DNA from: Actinocrispum wychmicini
Lineage (GTDB): Bacteria; Actinomycetota; Actinomycetes; Mycobacteriales; Pseudonocardiaceae
Length of the DNA: 64,000 bases
Assembly: GCF_004345645.1 (NCBI RefSeq)
Contig: NZ_SLWS01000012.1
Location: forward strand, 310,001-374,000
Direction: 5' to 3'
This document shows, one piece after another, positions 1 to 8,485 of the stretch. Position 1 is the first letter of the stretch. Each line of letters opens with the position of its first letter. A program made the translations under genes and the position numbers. The notes beneath the pieces were generated by a model. It saw only the letters and a program-made list of their open reading frames with translations. It made no database searches and was not told where the DNA came from.

Positions 1-926
1 ACACTTCGCCCTTCGTCCCCGGTCTCGCCGAATCCGGACGACAGCACGACAAGCGCTTTCACGCCCTTGGCCAGGCAGTCGTCCATCACCTCGTCGACGC
101 TGGCCGCCGGTACCGCGACGACCGCGAGGTCCACCGGATCAGGGATGTCCAGCACGCGCCGATAGGCACGGACACCGCGAACCGACCGACGTTCCGCGTT
201 CACCGGGAACACCGGGCCGGTGAAGTTCGCGGACAGCAGGTTGGTCAGTACGGCGTAGCCGACCTTCGTCGGGTCCGTCGAGGCACCGATCACCGCGACC
301 GATGTGGGATGCAGCAGGTTGTGGACGCTCCGGGCCTCGGCGGCCTGTTCACGTGCCCTCGCCACGGCCACCAATTCGTCCGTCGGGTCGATCGCGAACT
401 CCAAGTGCAGGACGCCGTCCTCCAGAACCCGGCTGATCTGGTAGCCGGCGTCCCGGAACACCCGGACCATCTGGCCGTTCTCCCCCAGCACCTCGGCGAC
501 GAACCGGTTCAGGCCACTCTCCTGGGCCGCCGCGGCCAGGTGCTCCAGCAGGATCGAGCCAATCCCCCGGCCTTGGTGGTCGTCCTCGACGACGAACGCG
601 ACCTCGGCCTGGTCGGTGAGTTCGCCGTTCTCCCGAAGTCGCTCGTAGCGGCCGACGGCGATGATGTCGTCGCCCAGCATCGCCACGAACGCGACCCGGT
701 CGTGGTGGTCGACCGTGACGAACCGTGCCAGGTCCCGCGGGGGTATCCGCGGATACGCGCCGAAGTACCGGAAGTACCGGGTCCGGTCGGACAGCCTCCC
801 GTGGAACGCGACCAGCCGGTCGGCGTCGTCCGGCGTGATCGGTCTCAGATGGACGGTGCCGCCGTCGGCCAACACCACGTCCGCCTCCCAGCGACGCGGA
901 TAGTCGTACGGGTCGAAATCGCTCAC
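1..926 (-). CDS. GNAT acetyltransferase fused to acyl-CoA synthetase CoA-binding domain (Pat-like), 3' end outside window
   Basis: The gene starts at a GTG (926-924) and runs off the left edge of the window. The first ~170 residues form a GNAT fold, with an acetyl-CoA loop of the type QGRGIGS. They are followed by a Rossmann-like CoA-binding domain (VAVIGAS, then VVLSSGFGETG close to the edge), as in ADP-forming acyl-CoA synthetases. In actinobacteria this domain order is typical of large GNAT/acetate-CoA ligase proteins, several of which acetylate lysines in acyl-CoA synthetases. The start lies 2 bp after the stop of the acuC-like gene, so the two are almost certainly co-transcribed and may act as an acetylase/deacetylase pair. 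Whether an ATP-grasp domain follows cannot be seen. The domain reading is firm; the Pat-like role is inferred. Confidence 0.85.
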   Translation of the reverse strand, partial: MSDFDPYDYPRRWEADVVLADGGTVHLRPITPDDADRLVAFHGRLSDRTRYFRYFGAYPRIPPRDLARFVTVDHHDRVAFVAMLGDDIIAVGRYERLRENGELTDQAEVAFVVEDDHQGRGIGSILLEHLAAAAQESGLNRFVAEVLGENGQMVRVFRDAGYQISRVLEDGVLHLEFAIDPTDELVAVARAREQAAEARSVHNLLHPTSVAVIGASTDPTKVGYAVLTNLLSANFTGPVFPVNAERRSVRGVRAYRRVLDIPDPVDLAVVAVPAASVDEVMDDCLAKGVKALVVLSSGFGETGDEGRS

Positions 927-928
927 GC

Positions 929-2104
929 TCAGTCCCGCGGGTCGTCCGGATCCATTCCGTGCAGTGGGAACACGGCACCCCGGACGTCCCGGATCACCGA
1001 GTCGACCGGTTCCTGCATGGTGCCGTCCCAGGGCACGAAGGTGGTGTCCTTGCCTTCACCCATGGTGCGCGGCAACTGTGCGCCTGGCGCGCGACGCAGC
1101 ACGTCGTTCACCCACTCGTGCGGCAACGGCGTCTCAGGGTCAACGTCCCGGTCAAGAACGGTGGCGATCAGGTGAGTCCACGACCGCGGCACGACCCGAA
1201 GCAACTGGTATCCGCCGCCGCCCATCGCGAGCCATTTGCCCCCGGCGTGCTGTTCAGCCAGATTCCGGAGTACCCGGTAGATCTCCCGATGGCCGTCCAC
1301 GCTCAGCCACAGGTTGGCCAGCGGATCCTCCTCATGGGTGTCCACCCCGCACTGCGTGACCAGCACGTCCGGCCGGAACTCGCGCAACAGTGACGGCACG
1401 ACCGCGTGAAACGCCCGCAGCCAGGCCGGGTCGCGGGTGTGCGGCGGCAACGGGACGTTCACCGACGTGCCCTCGGCGCCCGGACCACCCAATTCGGTCA
1501 CCCGGCCGGTGCCCGGCCAGAGCGTCATCGGACTCTGGTGCAACGAGATAGTCAGGACCCTGGGGTCGTCGTAGAACGCGGCCTGAACGCCGTCGCCGTG
1601 ATGGACGTCGACATCTATGTACGCGACGCGGTCGGCGCCGTTGTCCAACAGCCAGGAGATCGCGACCGCGCAGTCGTTGTACACGCAGAATCCGGCTGCG
1701 TGATCGCGCATCGCGTGGTGCAGACCGCCGGCGATGTTCACCGCCCGGTTCGTCGCTCCGGACGCGATCCGGCTGGCCGCCAGCAGTGAAGCGCCGACGA
1801 CCAGGGAAGAGGCCTCGTGCATCTCGGCGAACACGGGATTGTCCGGGGTGCCGAGGCCATGGCCGACATCCCAGCCCACCATGGGTGCCTCACGGACGGC
1901 GTCCATGTAGGAAACGTCGTGTACGCGTTTGATGTCCGCGTCGCTCGCGGGCTCAGGGTGAAGCAGTTCCACTTCGTCCAGCACGCCGAGTTGAGTCGCG
2001 AGCGCGATCGTCAACTCGAGGCGCACTGGGTTGAACGGGTGATCCCCGCCCAGGTCGTACCCGAGCAGAGCGGGATCCCACACGACGGCGGCTGGCGTGC
2101 CCAT
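929..2104 (-). CDS. acuC: AcuC-type histone deacetylase family protein
   Basis: A 391-residue arginase-fold Zn-dependent deacetylase. The His-His catalytic dyad (GGLHHA, residues 129-130) and the zinc ligands are all visible: D166 and H168 in IDVDVHHGDG, and D255 in QCGVD. Length and motifs match AcuC proteins, which remove acetyl groups from lysines, notably on acetyl-CoA synthetase. The adjacent Pat-like acetyltransferase supports a reversible control of acetate activation. The start is the ATG at 2104-2102. It has no Shine-Dalgarno sequence but a TAGTGT hexamer lies 6 nt upstream, which indicates a leaderless transcript. Confidence 0.93.
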   Translation of the reverse strand: MGTPAAVVWDPALLGYDLGGDHPFNPVRLELTIALATQLGVLDEVELLHPEPASDADIKRVHDVSYMDAVREAPMVGWDVGHGLGTPDNPVFAEMHEASSLVVGASLLAASRIASGATNRAVNIAGGLHHAMRDHAAGFCVYNDCAVAISWLLDNGADRVAYIDVDVHHGDGVQAAFYDDPRVLTISLHQSPMTLWPGTGRVTELGGPGAEGTSVNVPLPPHTRDPAWLRAFHAVVPSLLREFRPDVLVTQCGVDTHEEDPLANLWLSVDGHREIYRVLRNLAEQHAGGKWLAMGGGGYQLLRVVPRSWTHLIATVLDRDVDPETPLPHEWVNDVLRRAPGAQLPRTMGEGKDTTFVPWDGTMQEPVDSVIRDVRGAVFPLHGMDPDDPRD

Positions 2105-2110
2105 GGCTTA

Positions 2111-2120
2111 ACACTAGTCT
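2111..2120. promoter_or_regulatory. Overlapping divergent -10 elements on an ACTAGT palindrome
   Basis: Only 23 bp separate the start codons of the divergent acuC and DUF3558-like genes. On the plus strand TAGTCT (2115-2120) ends 7 nt before the ATG at 2128. On the minus strand TAGTGT (2116-2111) ends 6 nt before the ATG at 2104. Both fit the TANNNT -10 and the spacing of actinobacterial leaderless promoters. The two hexamers share the ACTAGT palindrome, so RNA polymerase probably cannot occupy both directions at once. Confidence 0.6.
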
Positions 2121-2127
2121 GACGGCC

Positions 2128-2814
2128 ATGCACGGTCGTTTTCGCTTGCTCGCGCTCGCTGTGGTGGGCTTGGCCGTCGCCACTGTCGCCGCCCTGCTCG
2201 CAAGCCGAATTCGGATCGGGTCCGTAGCGGGTTCGCCGGCCGCGGCGCCCCAGACCACGATCCCGGAAACGCCCTCGAGTGAGCCGGCCGACACCGAGTC
2301 CGCCACATCCACGGAATCGTCGACGACCAGCATGTTTCCGCCGACATCACTGACCACCTCGAGTTCGCGGCAGCCGCCATGGTCGGTGACCATCGCCAAA
2401 CGCAAAACAGTCGCCACCGCGCCCGCCTGCGCCACGCTCATCACCGGCGCCGAAGTGGCGCGGCTGACCGGCACGACGGCCGCAGCGGAACCGGCCGACC
2501 AGGGGTACTGCGGATTCGATCTCGCGACTGGCGGTAACGCCGCAGGAGTCGCGATGGTCGTGCTGACGCCGTCGGCCGACACGCAGCGCGCGGACGCGCA
2601 GAGCCCTGAGGTCACCAGCTTCGAAGGCAACACCGCGTACCGCACGACGAGCGCGGCGAGCACCTGTGACCTGAGAATCGCGCTCACCGACGATCAAAGC
2701 GCGCCGTTCCGTGCGTTGTGGGTGACACTCGTGCTGAACACCGCCACCGAATCCACCTGCCCGACCGTGGACAAGCTCGCGAAGATCGTCTTCGACAAGC
2801 TCCCCAACGGCTGA
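2128..2814 (+). CDS. Secreted or membrane-anchored DUF3558-like protein
   Basis: A 228-residue protein with an N-terminal hydrophobic segment (about residues 7-25), then a Ser/Thr/Pro-rich linker (about 40-90). A compact C-terminal domain holds four cysteines, in a pattern like CATLITGAEV...YCGFDL, resembling DUF3558 proteins of actinobacterial cell envelopes. Unlike many of these it has no lipobox cysteine after the hydrophobic stretch, so it is either cleaved and secreted or stays anchored. It is divergent from acuC over a shared promoter. Function is unknown; the family assignment rests on the fold-like Cys pattern only. Confidence 0.65.
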   Translation: MHGRFRLLALAVVGLAVATVAALLASRIRIGSVAGSPAAAPQTTIPETPSSEPADTESATSTESSTTSMFPPTSLTTSSSRQPPWSVTIAKRKTVATAPACATLITGAEVARLTGTTAAAEPADQGYCGFDLATGGNAAGVAMVVLTPSADTQRADAQSPEVTSFEGNTAYRTTSAASTCDLRIALTDDQSAPFRALWVTLVLNTATESTCPTVDKLAKIVFDKLPNG

Positions 2815-3012
2815 GACCGTCTCCGCGAATCACCTGAAAACGGCCCTTGTCCTGGTGAACATTTCGCGTCCGGTCGGTCGACGACGGCGCACGTCCCGTG
2901 TCGGCAGAGGGCCTGGGGCGGTATCCGGCGGAATCCTGAACGGGCCCTGGGGCTGGGCAGGAGGCAGGTTCGCTGGGTTTGCGGAAAGCGCCCCGGACCA
3001 GGGACTCGTCGG

Positions 3013-3861
3013 TCAGGACGGGGCCACTGGACGGTCCGGGTCCGAGGACCATTGCGACCAGGAGCCCGGGTAGAGGACTGCTGGGTGGTCCGAGTCCGTG
3101 ATGCCGGCGGCTTCGAGCGCCAGGATGACTGAGGACGCCGTGACTCCGGAGCCGCAGTAGGCGCCGACCTGAGTGTCGTCGTGTACACCAAGCTTTCGGA
3201 ATCGGTCCGCGAGGTCGGCCGCTGGCAGCCAGTGGCCTTCGGCGTCGAGATGACCGGTGAAGGGGGCGTTCACGGCTCCGGGGATGTGGCCGGCGCGGGG
3301 GTCGACCGGCTCCACGTCACCGCGGTAGCGCTCAGGAGCGCGGGCGTCGAGGAGGAGTCCGCCTTGCGCGAGGCGCGCCGCGCCGTCGGCGTCCACGGTC
3401 GGCATGGCACCTGGTCGTACCTCGATGTCACCGGGTTCGGGAGTTGGTAGCTCGGTGGTGACCTCGCGACCTTCCTTCAGCCATCCCGCGTAACCGCCGT
3501 CGAGCACCGAGACGTCCCGGTGGCCGGCCCATCGCAGAAGCCACCAGGCGCGGGCCGCGATCGATCCGTTGCCCGCGTCGTACACCACCACGGACGAGTC
3601 CGCGTTGACGCCGGCCGCGCGAAACACCCGCTGCAGATCCTCCGGGGTGGGCAACGGGTGCCGGCCGCCCGAACCTGGTGTGGCCGCGAGCTCGGTGTCC
3701 AGGTCGATGTACACCGCGCCGGGCAGGTGACCGGCCAGGTAGGACTCACGTCCGGGTGGGCCGCCGAGCGCCCACCGGACGTCCAGCAGTACCGGTGGCG
3801 GGGAATCCAGCAGTGCCGCGGCGAGTTCCGAAGAGGAGACGAGTGTGCGCACGGCCGACAT
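3013..3861 (-). CDS. sseA: 3-mercaptopyruvate sulfurtransferase (tandem rhodanese)
   Basis: 282 residues forming two rhodanese domains (about 1-130 and 150-282). Only the second has the active cysteine, C236, in the loop CGSGVTA. This loop is typical of mercaptopyruvate sulfurtransferases; thiosulfate sulfurtransferases have CRxGxR. The protein would transfer sulfur from 3-mercaptopyruvate to thiol or cyanide acceptors in the cytoplasm. The ATG at 3861 is preceded by a GGGAG about 9 nt upstream, and translations further upstream lose rhodanese similarity. It is divergent from ideR, which may reflect sulfur and iron homeostasis sharing a locus. Confidence 0.9.
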   Translation of the reverse strand: MSAVRTLVSSSELAAALLDSPPPVLLDVRWALGGPPGRESYLAGHLPGAVYIDLDTELAATPGSGGRHPLPTPEDLQRVFRAAGVNADSSVVVYDAGNGSIAARAWWLLRWAGHRDVSVLDGGYAGWLKEGREVTTELPTPEPGDIEVRPGAMPTVDADGAARLAQGGLLLDARAPERYRGDVEPVDPRAGHIPGAVNAPFTGHLDAEGHWLPAADLADRFRKLGVHDDTQVGAYCGSGVTASSVILALEAAGITDSDHPAVLYPGSWSQWSSDPDRPVAPS

Positions 3862-3957
3862 CCTCTCGCGCTCCCGCGTGGGGCCGCCACAGATGTGATC
3901 ACGACCGGGACTGTCGGACCGGGCGACTACCATGGACGCCGACGAAGGGGTAGCGGC

Positions 3958-4653
3958 GTGAACGATCTCATCGACACCACAGAGATGTACCTGCGCACCA
4001 TCTACGAGCTGGAAGAGGAGGGCGTGATCCCGCTGCGCGCCCGGATCGCGGAACGACTGGGCCAGAGCGGGCCGACGGTGAGCCAGACCGTCGGCAGGAT
4101 GGAGCGCGACGGGTTGCTCGTGGTCGCCGACGACCGGCACCTGCAGCTGACCACCCACGGCCGGGACCTGGCGATCGCGGTCATGCGCAAGCACCGGCTG
4201 GCCGAACGGCTGCTGGTGGACGTCATCGGCCTCGAGTGGGAGCACGTGCACAGTGAGGCGTGCCGCTGGGAGCACGTGATGAGCGAGGCGGTCGAGCGCA
4301 AACTCGTCAAGCTGCTCGGGCACCCAACCACGTCGCCGTACGGCAACCCGATCCCCGGGCTGGACAAGTTGGGTGCCGGCGAGCCCGCCCCGCCGGCCGA
4401 GGCTGACCTGGTCCGGGTGGACGAGGTCGCCCGTCGTGGCGGAGGCAAAATCGAGGTCCGCCGAATCGCCGAACACGTCCAGATGGACCCGGACCTGATG
4501 GCGGAGCTCAAAGAGGTCGGCCTGCTGCCCGGCCAGACCGTGCACGTCGGCCCGTCCAAAGGCGACGGCAACACCATCGAGGTCAGTGGCGCGGGCACGT
4601 CGGCTCAGCTGGCGCCGGCCGTGCTGCACGCAGTTCTGGCGCGGGCCCTGTGA
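3958..4653 (+). CDS. ideR: Iron-dependent repressor IdeR (DtxR family)
   Basis: 231 residues with three parts: a winged helix (1-73), a dimerisation domain (74-140) and a C-terminal SH3-like domain. All metal ligands known for IdeR/DtxR are at the expected positions: M10, H79, E83, H98, C102, E105 and H106. The helix SGPTVSQTVGRMERDG matches the IdeR recognition helix. Fe2+-loaded IdeR represses siderophore and iron-uptake genes and activates storage genes. The GTG start at 3958 has GAAGGGG 8 nt upstream. Its stop overlaps the galK start by 4 bp (GTGA), so the two are translationally coupled. Confidence 0.95.
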   Translation: MNDLIDTTEMYLRTIYELEEEGVIPLRARIAERLGQSGPTVSQTVGRMERDGLLVVADDRHLQLTTHGRDLAIAVMRKHRLAERLLVDVIGLEWEHVHSEACRWEHVMSEAVERKLVKLLGHPTTSPYGNPIPGLDKLGAGEPAPPAEADLVRVDEVARRGGGKIEVRRIAEHVQMDPDLMAELKEVGLLPGQTVHVGPSKGDGNTIEVSGAGTSAQLAPAVLHAVLARAL

Positions 4654-5807
4654 GCCAGGCCGCGCGAGCGGCCGAGGCTTTCCAACGACTGCACGGCCGA
4701 GCCCCGGCCGGCGTGTGGTCGGCGCCTGGCCGCGTGAACCTCATCGGGGAGCACACCGACTACAACGACGGCTTCGTGCTGCCGTTCGCGTTACCGCATC
4801 GGACCGCTGTCGCCGCCTCAGCCCGCGACGACGACATCCTGACCGTGACAACGCTGCACGACCGTGGTCGACCGGAAACCGCGGATCCGGTGCGCATCGC
4901 GGACCTCGCACCGGGCACGGTCACCGGTTGGGCCGCGTACCCGTCCGGTGTCGCGTGGGTACTTCGCGAACAAGGCGTCGACCGCGGCGCAGACCTCGTG
5001 ATCGCCGGTGACGTGCCGGCCGGCGCGGGTTTGTCGTCGTCGCATTCGCTGGAATGCGCGACCGCCCTGGCGCTGCTGGGGTTGGCCGGTTCGCAGCAGT
5101 CCACGAGCGACATCGCCAAGTGGATCCAGCACGCCGAGAACGACTTCGTCGGAGCGCCGACAGGGCTGCTCGACCAGACCGCTTCGTTGTGCTGCACGGC
5201 GGCGCACGTGCTGTTCCTCGATGTCAGGTCGGGCGAAAGCGACCAGGTGCCGTTCGACTCCGTTCGGCGCGGTCTCGAAGTCCTCGTGATCGACACGCGG
5301 GCCAGCCATTCGAACACCGCCTCCGGGTACGGCGATCGCCGTCGCGGCTGTGAACGCGCGGCAGAGATCCTGGGTGTTCCCGCGCTGCGGGACGTGTCAT
5401 TGTCCGGGCTCGACTCCGCGGTCTCGTCGCTGCCGGAAGAGCTCCGGCCCCTGGTCAAGCACGTGGTCACAGAGAACGACCGTGTCCTGCGTACCGTGGA
5501 ACTGCTACGTACGGACAAGTACACGGCGATCGGACCTCTGCTCAGCGACTCGCACGCCAGCCTGCGCGACGACTACCGCGTGTCGTGCGATGAGCTGAAT
5601 GTGGCCGCGGAGGCGGCTGAGGGCGCCGGCGCGCTCGGTGCGAGGATGATCGGAGGCGGGTTCGGCGGTTCCGCGATCGCCCTGGTGCACAGCGACGCGC
5701 GCGCGGAGGTCGAAGCGGCGGTGAAGGCGGCGTATGTGGCGCGGTCGTTCACCGCGCCACGGATGTTCACGGCGGTGCCCTCGGCGGGTGCCGGGCAGGA
5801 TCGGTGA
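4650..5807 (+). CDS. galK: Galactokinase
   Basis: A 385-residue GHMP kinase. The galactokinase signature GRVNLIGEHTDY lies at about residues 28-39, the ATP-binding loop at about 124-135, and the C-terminal GHMP motif GGGFGGSAI near 333. The ATP loop reads PAGAGLSSSHSLE, with His where most homologues have a small residue (SSSA or SSAS), a mild deviation. The enzyme phosphorylates galactose to galactose-1-phosphate in the Leloir pathway. It overlaps ideR by 4 bp and is followed 13 bp later by galE. A galT is not present in this window. Confidence 0.93.
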   Translation: MSQAARAAEAFQRLHGRAPAGVWSAPGRVNLIGEHTDYNDGFVLPFALPHRTAVAASARDDDILTVTTLHDRGRPETADPVRIADLAPGTVTGWAAYPSGVAWVLREQGVDRGADLVIAGDVPAGAGLSSSHSLECATALALLGLAGSQQSTSDIAKWIQHAENDFVGAPTGLLDQTASLCCTAAHVLFLDVRSGESDQVPFDSVRRGLEVLVIDTRASHSNTASGYGDRRRGCERAAEILGVPALRDVSLSGLDSAVSSLPEELRPLVKHVVTENDRVLRTVELLRTDKYTAIGPLLSDSHASLRDDYRVSCDELNVAAEAAEGAGALGARMIGGGFGGSAIALVHSDARAEVEAAVKAAYVARSFTAPRMFTAVPSAGAGQDR

Positions 5808-5820
5808 AAGGGGACGCAAC

Positions 5821-6774
5821 GTGAAGCTGCTCGTGACGGGCGGTGCGGGGTACGTCGGAAGCGCTTGCTCCGCTCGGCTCGTCGAGGCCGGCCATGAGGT
5901 TGTCGTGGTGGACGACCTGTCCACCGGGCACGCCGACGCAGTGCCCGACGGCTGCCGGCTCGTCCAGGCGGACGTCGCGGACGTGGCGAGCGCTCTGCTG
6001 GGCGAAGGCTTCGACGGTGTGCTCCACTTCGCGGCCAAGTCCCTGGTCGGTGAGTCCATGCAGGACCCGACCAAGTACTGGTACGGCAACGTGCTCACCA
6101 CGCTGCGCCTGCTCGACGCCATGCGTGAGCACGGCACACCCCGCCTGGTGTTCTCCTCGACGGCGGCGGTGTACGGCGAACCCGACGAGGTCCCCATCCC
6201 CGAGTCGGCTCCCACCCACCCGACGAACACCTACGGTGCCACCAAGCTCGCGGTGGACCACATGATCACGTCGTACGCGGCGGCACACGACCTGGCCGCG
6301 GTCAGCCTGCGCTACTTCAACGTCGCCGGCGCCTACGGCCGGTTCGGCGAACGGCACGCCACCGAGACCCACCTGATCCCGATTGTCCTGCAGGTCGCGA
6401 CCGGTCACCGGGATCAGGTCCAAATTTACGGCGACGACTGGCCGACCGAGGACGGCACCTGCATCCGCGACTACATCCACGTCACCGACCTGGCTGACGC
6501 CCACTTGTTGGCAGTCGAGAGCGCCACCCCGGGGCGGCACGCGATCTACAACCTCGGTAACGGCACCGGTTTCTCCGTTCGGCAGGTCATCGAGGCGTGT
6601 CGCGAGGCCACCGGCCACGAAATCCCGGCGCAGGTGGCCCCTCGACGCGCCGGCGACCCAGCAGTCCTGGTGGCGTCCAGCGACCAGGCCCGCACCGAAC
6701 TCGGCTGGAAGCCTGAGCGCCCGGACATCGCCACGATCGTGCGCGACGCCTGGACATTTACCCAGTCTCGGTAA
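5821..6774 (+). CDS. galE: UDP-glucose 4-epimerase
   Basis: A 317-residue extended SDR enzyme. The NAD-binding motif GGAGYVGS is at the N terminus, and the catalytic YxxxK is visible in NTYGATKLAVD, with an upstream Ser/Thr in FSSTAAVYG. It interconverts UDP-glucose and UDP-galactose. The start is the GTG at 5821, preceded by AAAGGGG; this puts the glycine-rich loop at residue 7, as in the family. It closes the ideR-galK-galE unit and is followed at once by a strong terminator. Confidence 0.93.
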   Translation: MKLLVTGGAGYVGSACSARLVEAGHEVVVVDDLSTGHADAVPDGCRLVQADVADVASALLGEGFDGVLHFAAKSLVGESMQDPTKYWYGNVLTTLRLLDAMREHGTPRLVFSSTAAVYGEPDEVPIPESAPTHPTNTYGATKLAVDHMITSYAAAHDLAAVSLRYFNVAGAYGRFGERHATETHLIPIVLQVATGHRDQVQIYGDDWPTEDGTCIRDYIHVTDLADAHLLAVESATPGRHAIYNLGNGTGFSVRQVIEACREATGHEIPAQVAPRRAGDPAVLVASSDQARTELGWKPERPDIATIVRDAWTFTQSR

Positions 6775-6776
6775 CT

Positions 6777-6823
6777 CAGACCGCCGCCCATCGGTCAACG
6801 AGCGGCCAGTGGGCGGCGGTCTG
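6777..6823 (+). terminator. Intrinsic-type terminator after galE
   Basis: A perfect 14-bp stem (6777-6790 with 6810-6823) around a 19-nt loop begins 2 bp after the galE stop. There is no clear T-tract, which is common for actinobacterial terminators. Confidence 0.75.
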
Positions 6824-8457
6824 GTCGATGCTCGGCCGGACGGCAGGGTCGGGTGTCGGTCGGCAGAGGTTGAGTCAGTCGTGGCTGATTTCGGCGTATC
6901 ACCGGATTGGGCCCTGGGCAGGCGAACTGCGACTAACAGCGTGAACGAGGCCCCGGTTTGATCTGGCCAGCGGGTTGGATGTGGCCGCTTGCGGTCGAGT
7001 GCGGAACGATGCTCCGTGCTGTCTTGCCCGTATACAGGGTGGGCCGTGAGGTCGCAGCTGTTGTTCATGGGCTGAGTGAAGCCGGGCCGCGGGCGGTGGA
7101 GGTCGCAGCGAAATCTGGTCGCTGTCGGCTCGGGCTTGATGGCAACGCCGGGCAACCCTGACCAAGATGATCTTCTGGGTTCGTCGCCAATTGTCGCGAG
7201 CGCAGGTATAGCGCACATCGCGTTGCGCGCCTGCGGTTGACATCAGTCCGACGGCCAATCAGCGGGCCACGGTGGCTGATCACCAGCTTCTGGCTCAGGC
7301 CGGATCGAGCTGGCTACGGAGGGGACGATCCATCTGAGTGGACCAGCCGTCCTCGCCGACAACAACGGTGATCGCTGACTGTGCACCAATGGCGGCTTGG
7401 ATTTCCTACGCGGAACGCGTCAGCGCGGAGTGGAGCCGTTCGAAATGGGCTGTTCGGAATTCTTCTGAGTCGCACACACGGAGAAACGCTGTACGGACAC
7501 CTCGGAGGTGACATCGTCCAGCCTTCCGTCCTGACTACGGACTGCCTTTGGCGATGGTTGCTGGCTTGCTCCATCGGAGGAAGCTGCTGATCGTGGCCAG
7601 CTCTCAGAGTTCACGAAAACACGCATCAGACCGGATGGCGGGTAGGTCAGTCAGCGGGCGATCGCTTACCGATTCGGGGACACAACGATCTTTCTCGCGC
7701 GTCGGGCGATGGCAGCGCCGCCGGGGGCATGTCGCCGGTGTGGGCATGTGATGACAGCGATGTACCCAAATCAAGGGGTTCCGGTATGTCCGTGGCACAG
7801 CACGAAAGTGCCCTGCGGTGGTCTGGAAGGTGCTACGCCTCGTCGGCGAAGCGCAGCACCTTGCTCCCCGCCATGGCGGGGCCTGGCCCGCAAACGAAGT
7901 GCGCCAGGTCGAACGCGACGATGAATGACAGCAAGGGCAACGCGCATACCGGAGACTGGATGCCAAGAGGCGCCCGCCACCGGTACACGCACCGGGATCG
8001 TTTGGGATGGCCGAGAGCATCACGACGATGCTGTCCCGATCCACCGGGCTTCTGGGGCCGCGAGCCGCACGCGCAGGCAAGTCTCGTCCAGTGGCCGGGG
8101 CAGTTCGAGCAGCTGACGGGCGACCTCGGGCGGCAGCGCGACGCGCGAAGGGTCCCGGCTGCCACCTGAGCCCAGCCCACTGGCAGCCTGAGCACGAACA
8201 GTCCTCGCACGTAGGCATCAAGTCGGCGCGACGGTGCCGAACGGATCGCGCCCAACGTTCCAGTGCGTCGCCGGCTGGCACCTGGTCAGAAGCGGATGTT
8301 CCAGATCCACGATTGCTCGCCGAGTCACGCCGGACACGTGTGGTTGTGGCAGACCTTGGGTTCACCGGACGGGGCAGTCTCGTGCCGGCACGGAGCTACG
8401 TGGGAGGCCCGGCCGGGACAGCCCCTCTTGTCGTCCAGTTCGCGATGGTGACGTGGA
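6824..8457. other. Gene-poor region with no intact gene
   Basis: About 1.6 kb with no open frame showing the codon bias of the neighbours, no ribosome-binding-site/start combination I trust and no recognisable family. The composition looks less GC-rich than the flanks. One stretch on the minus strand (about 8225 to 8020) reads like real coding sequence for about 60 codons, including LPPEVARQLLELPRPLDE, before a stop at 8022-8020. It has no start and no continuation, so it is probably a gene remnant. No transposase or inverted repeats were seen. Confidence 0.55.
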
Positions 8458-8477
8458 GGGCGCGCTGGGGCGCGCCC
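8458..8477 (-). terminator. Hairpin downstream of the DUF4192 gene
   Basis: The 7-bp GC-only inverted repeat GGGCGCG / CGCGCCC (8458-8464 with 8471-8477, loop 6 nt) lies 8 bp beyond the stop of the minus-strand gene ending at 8486. Confidence 0.5.
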
Positions 8478-8485
8478 CTGTCCGG

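Noticed and set aside
3862..4629. N-terminal extension of the sulfurtransferase opposite ideR
   Set aside because: The extra sequence is an antisense shadow of ideR; rhodanese similarity starts at the ATG at 3861.
8263..8451. A 62-codon plus-strand frame with Cys/His-rich middle
   Set aside because: No ribosome-binding site and no recognised family; the Cys/His pattern alone is not enough.
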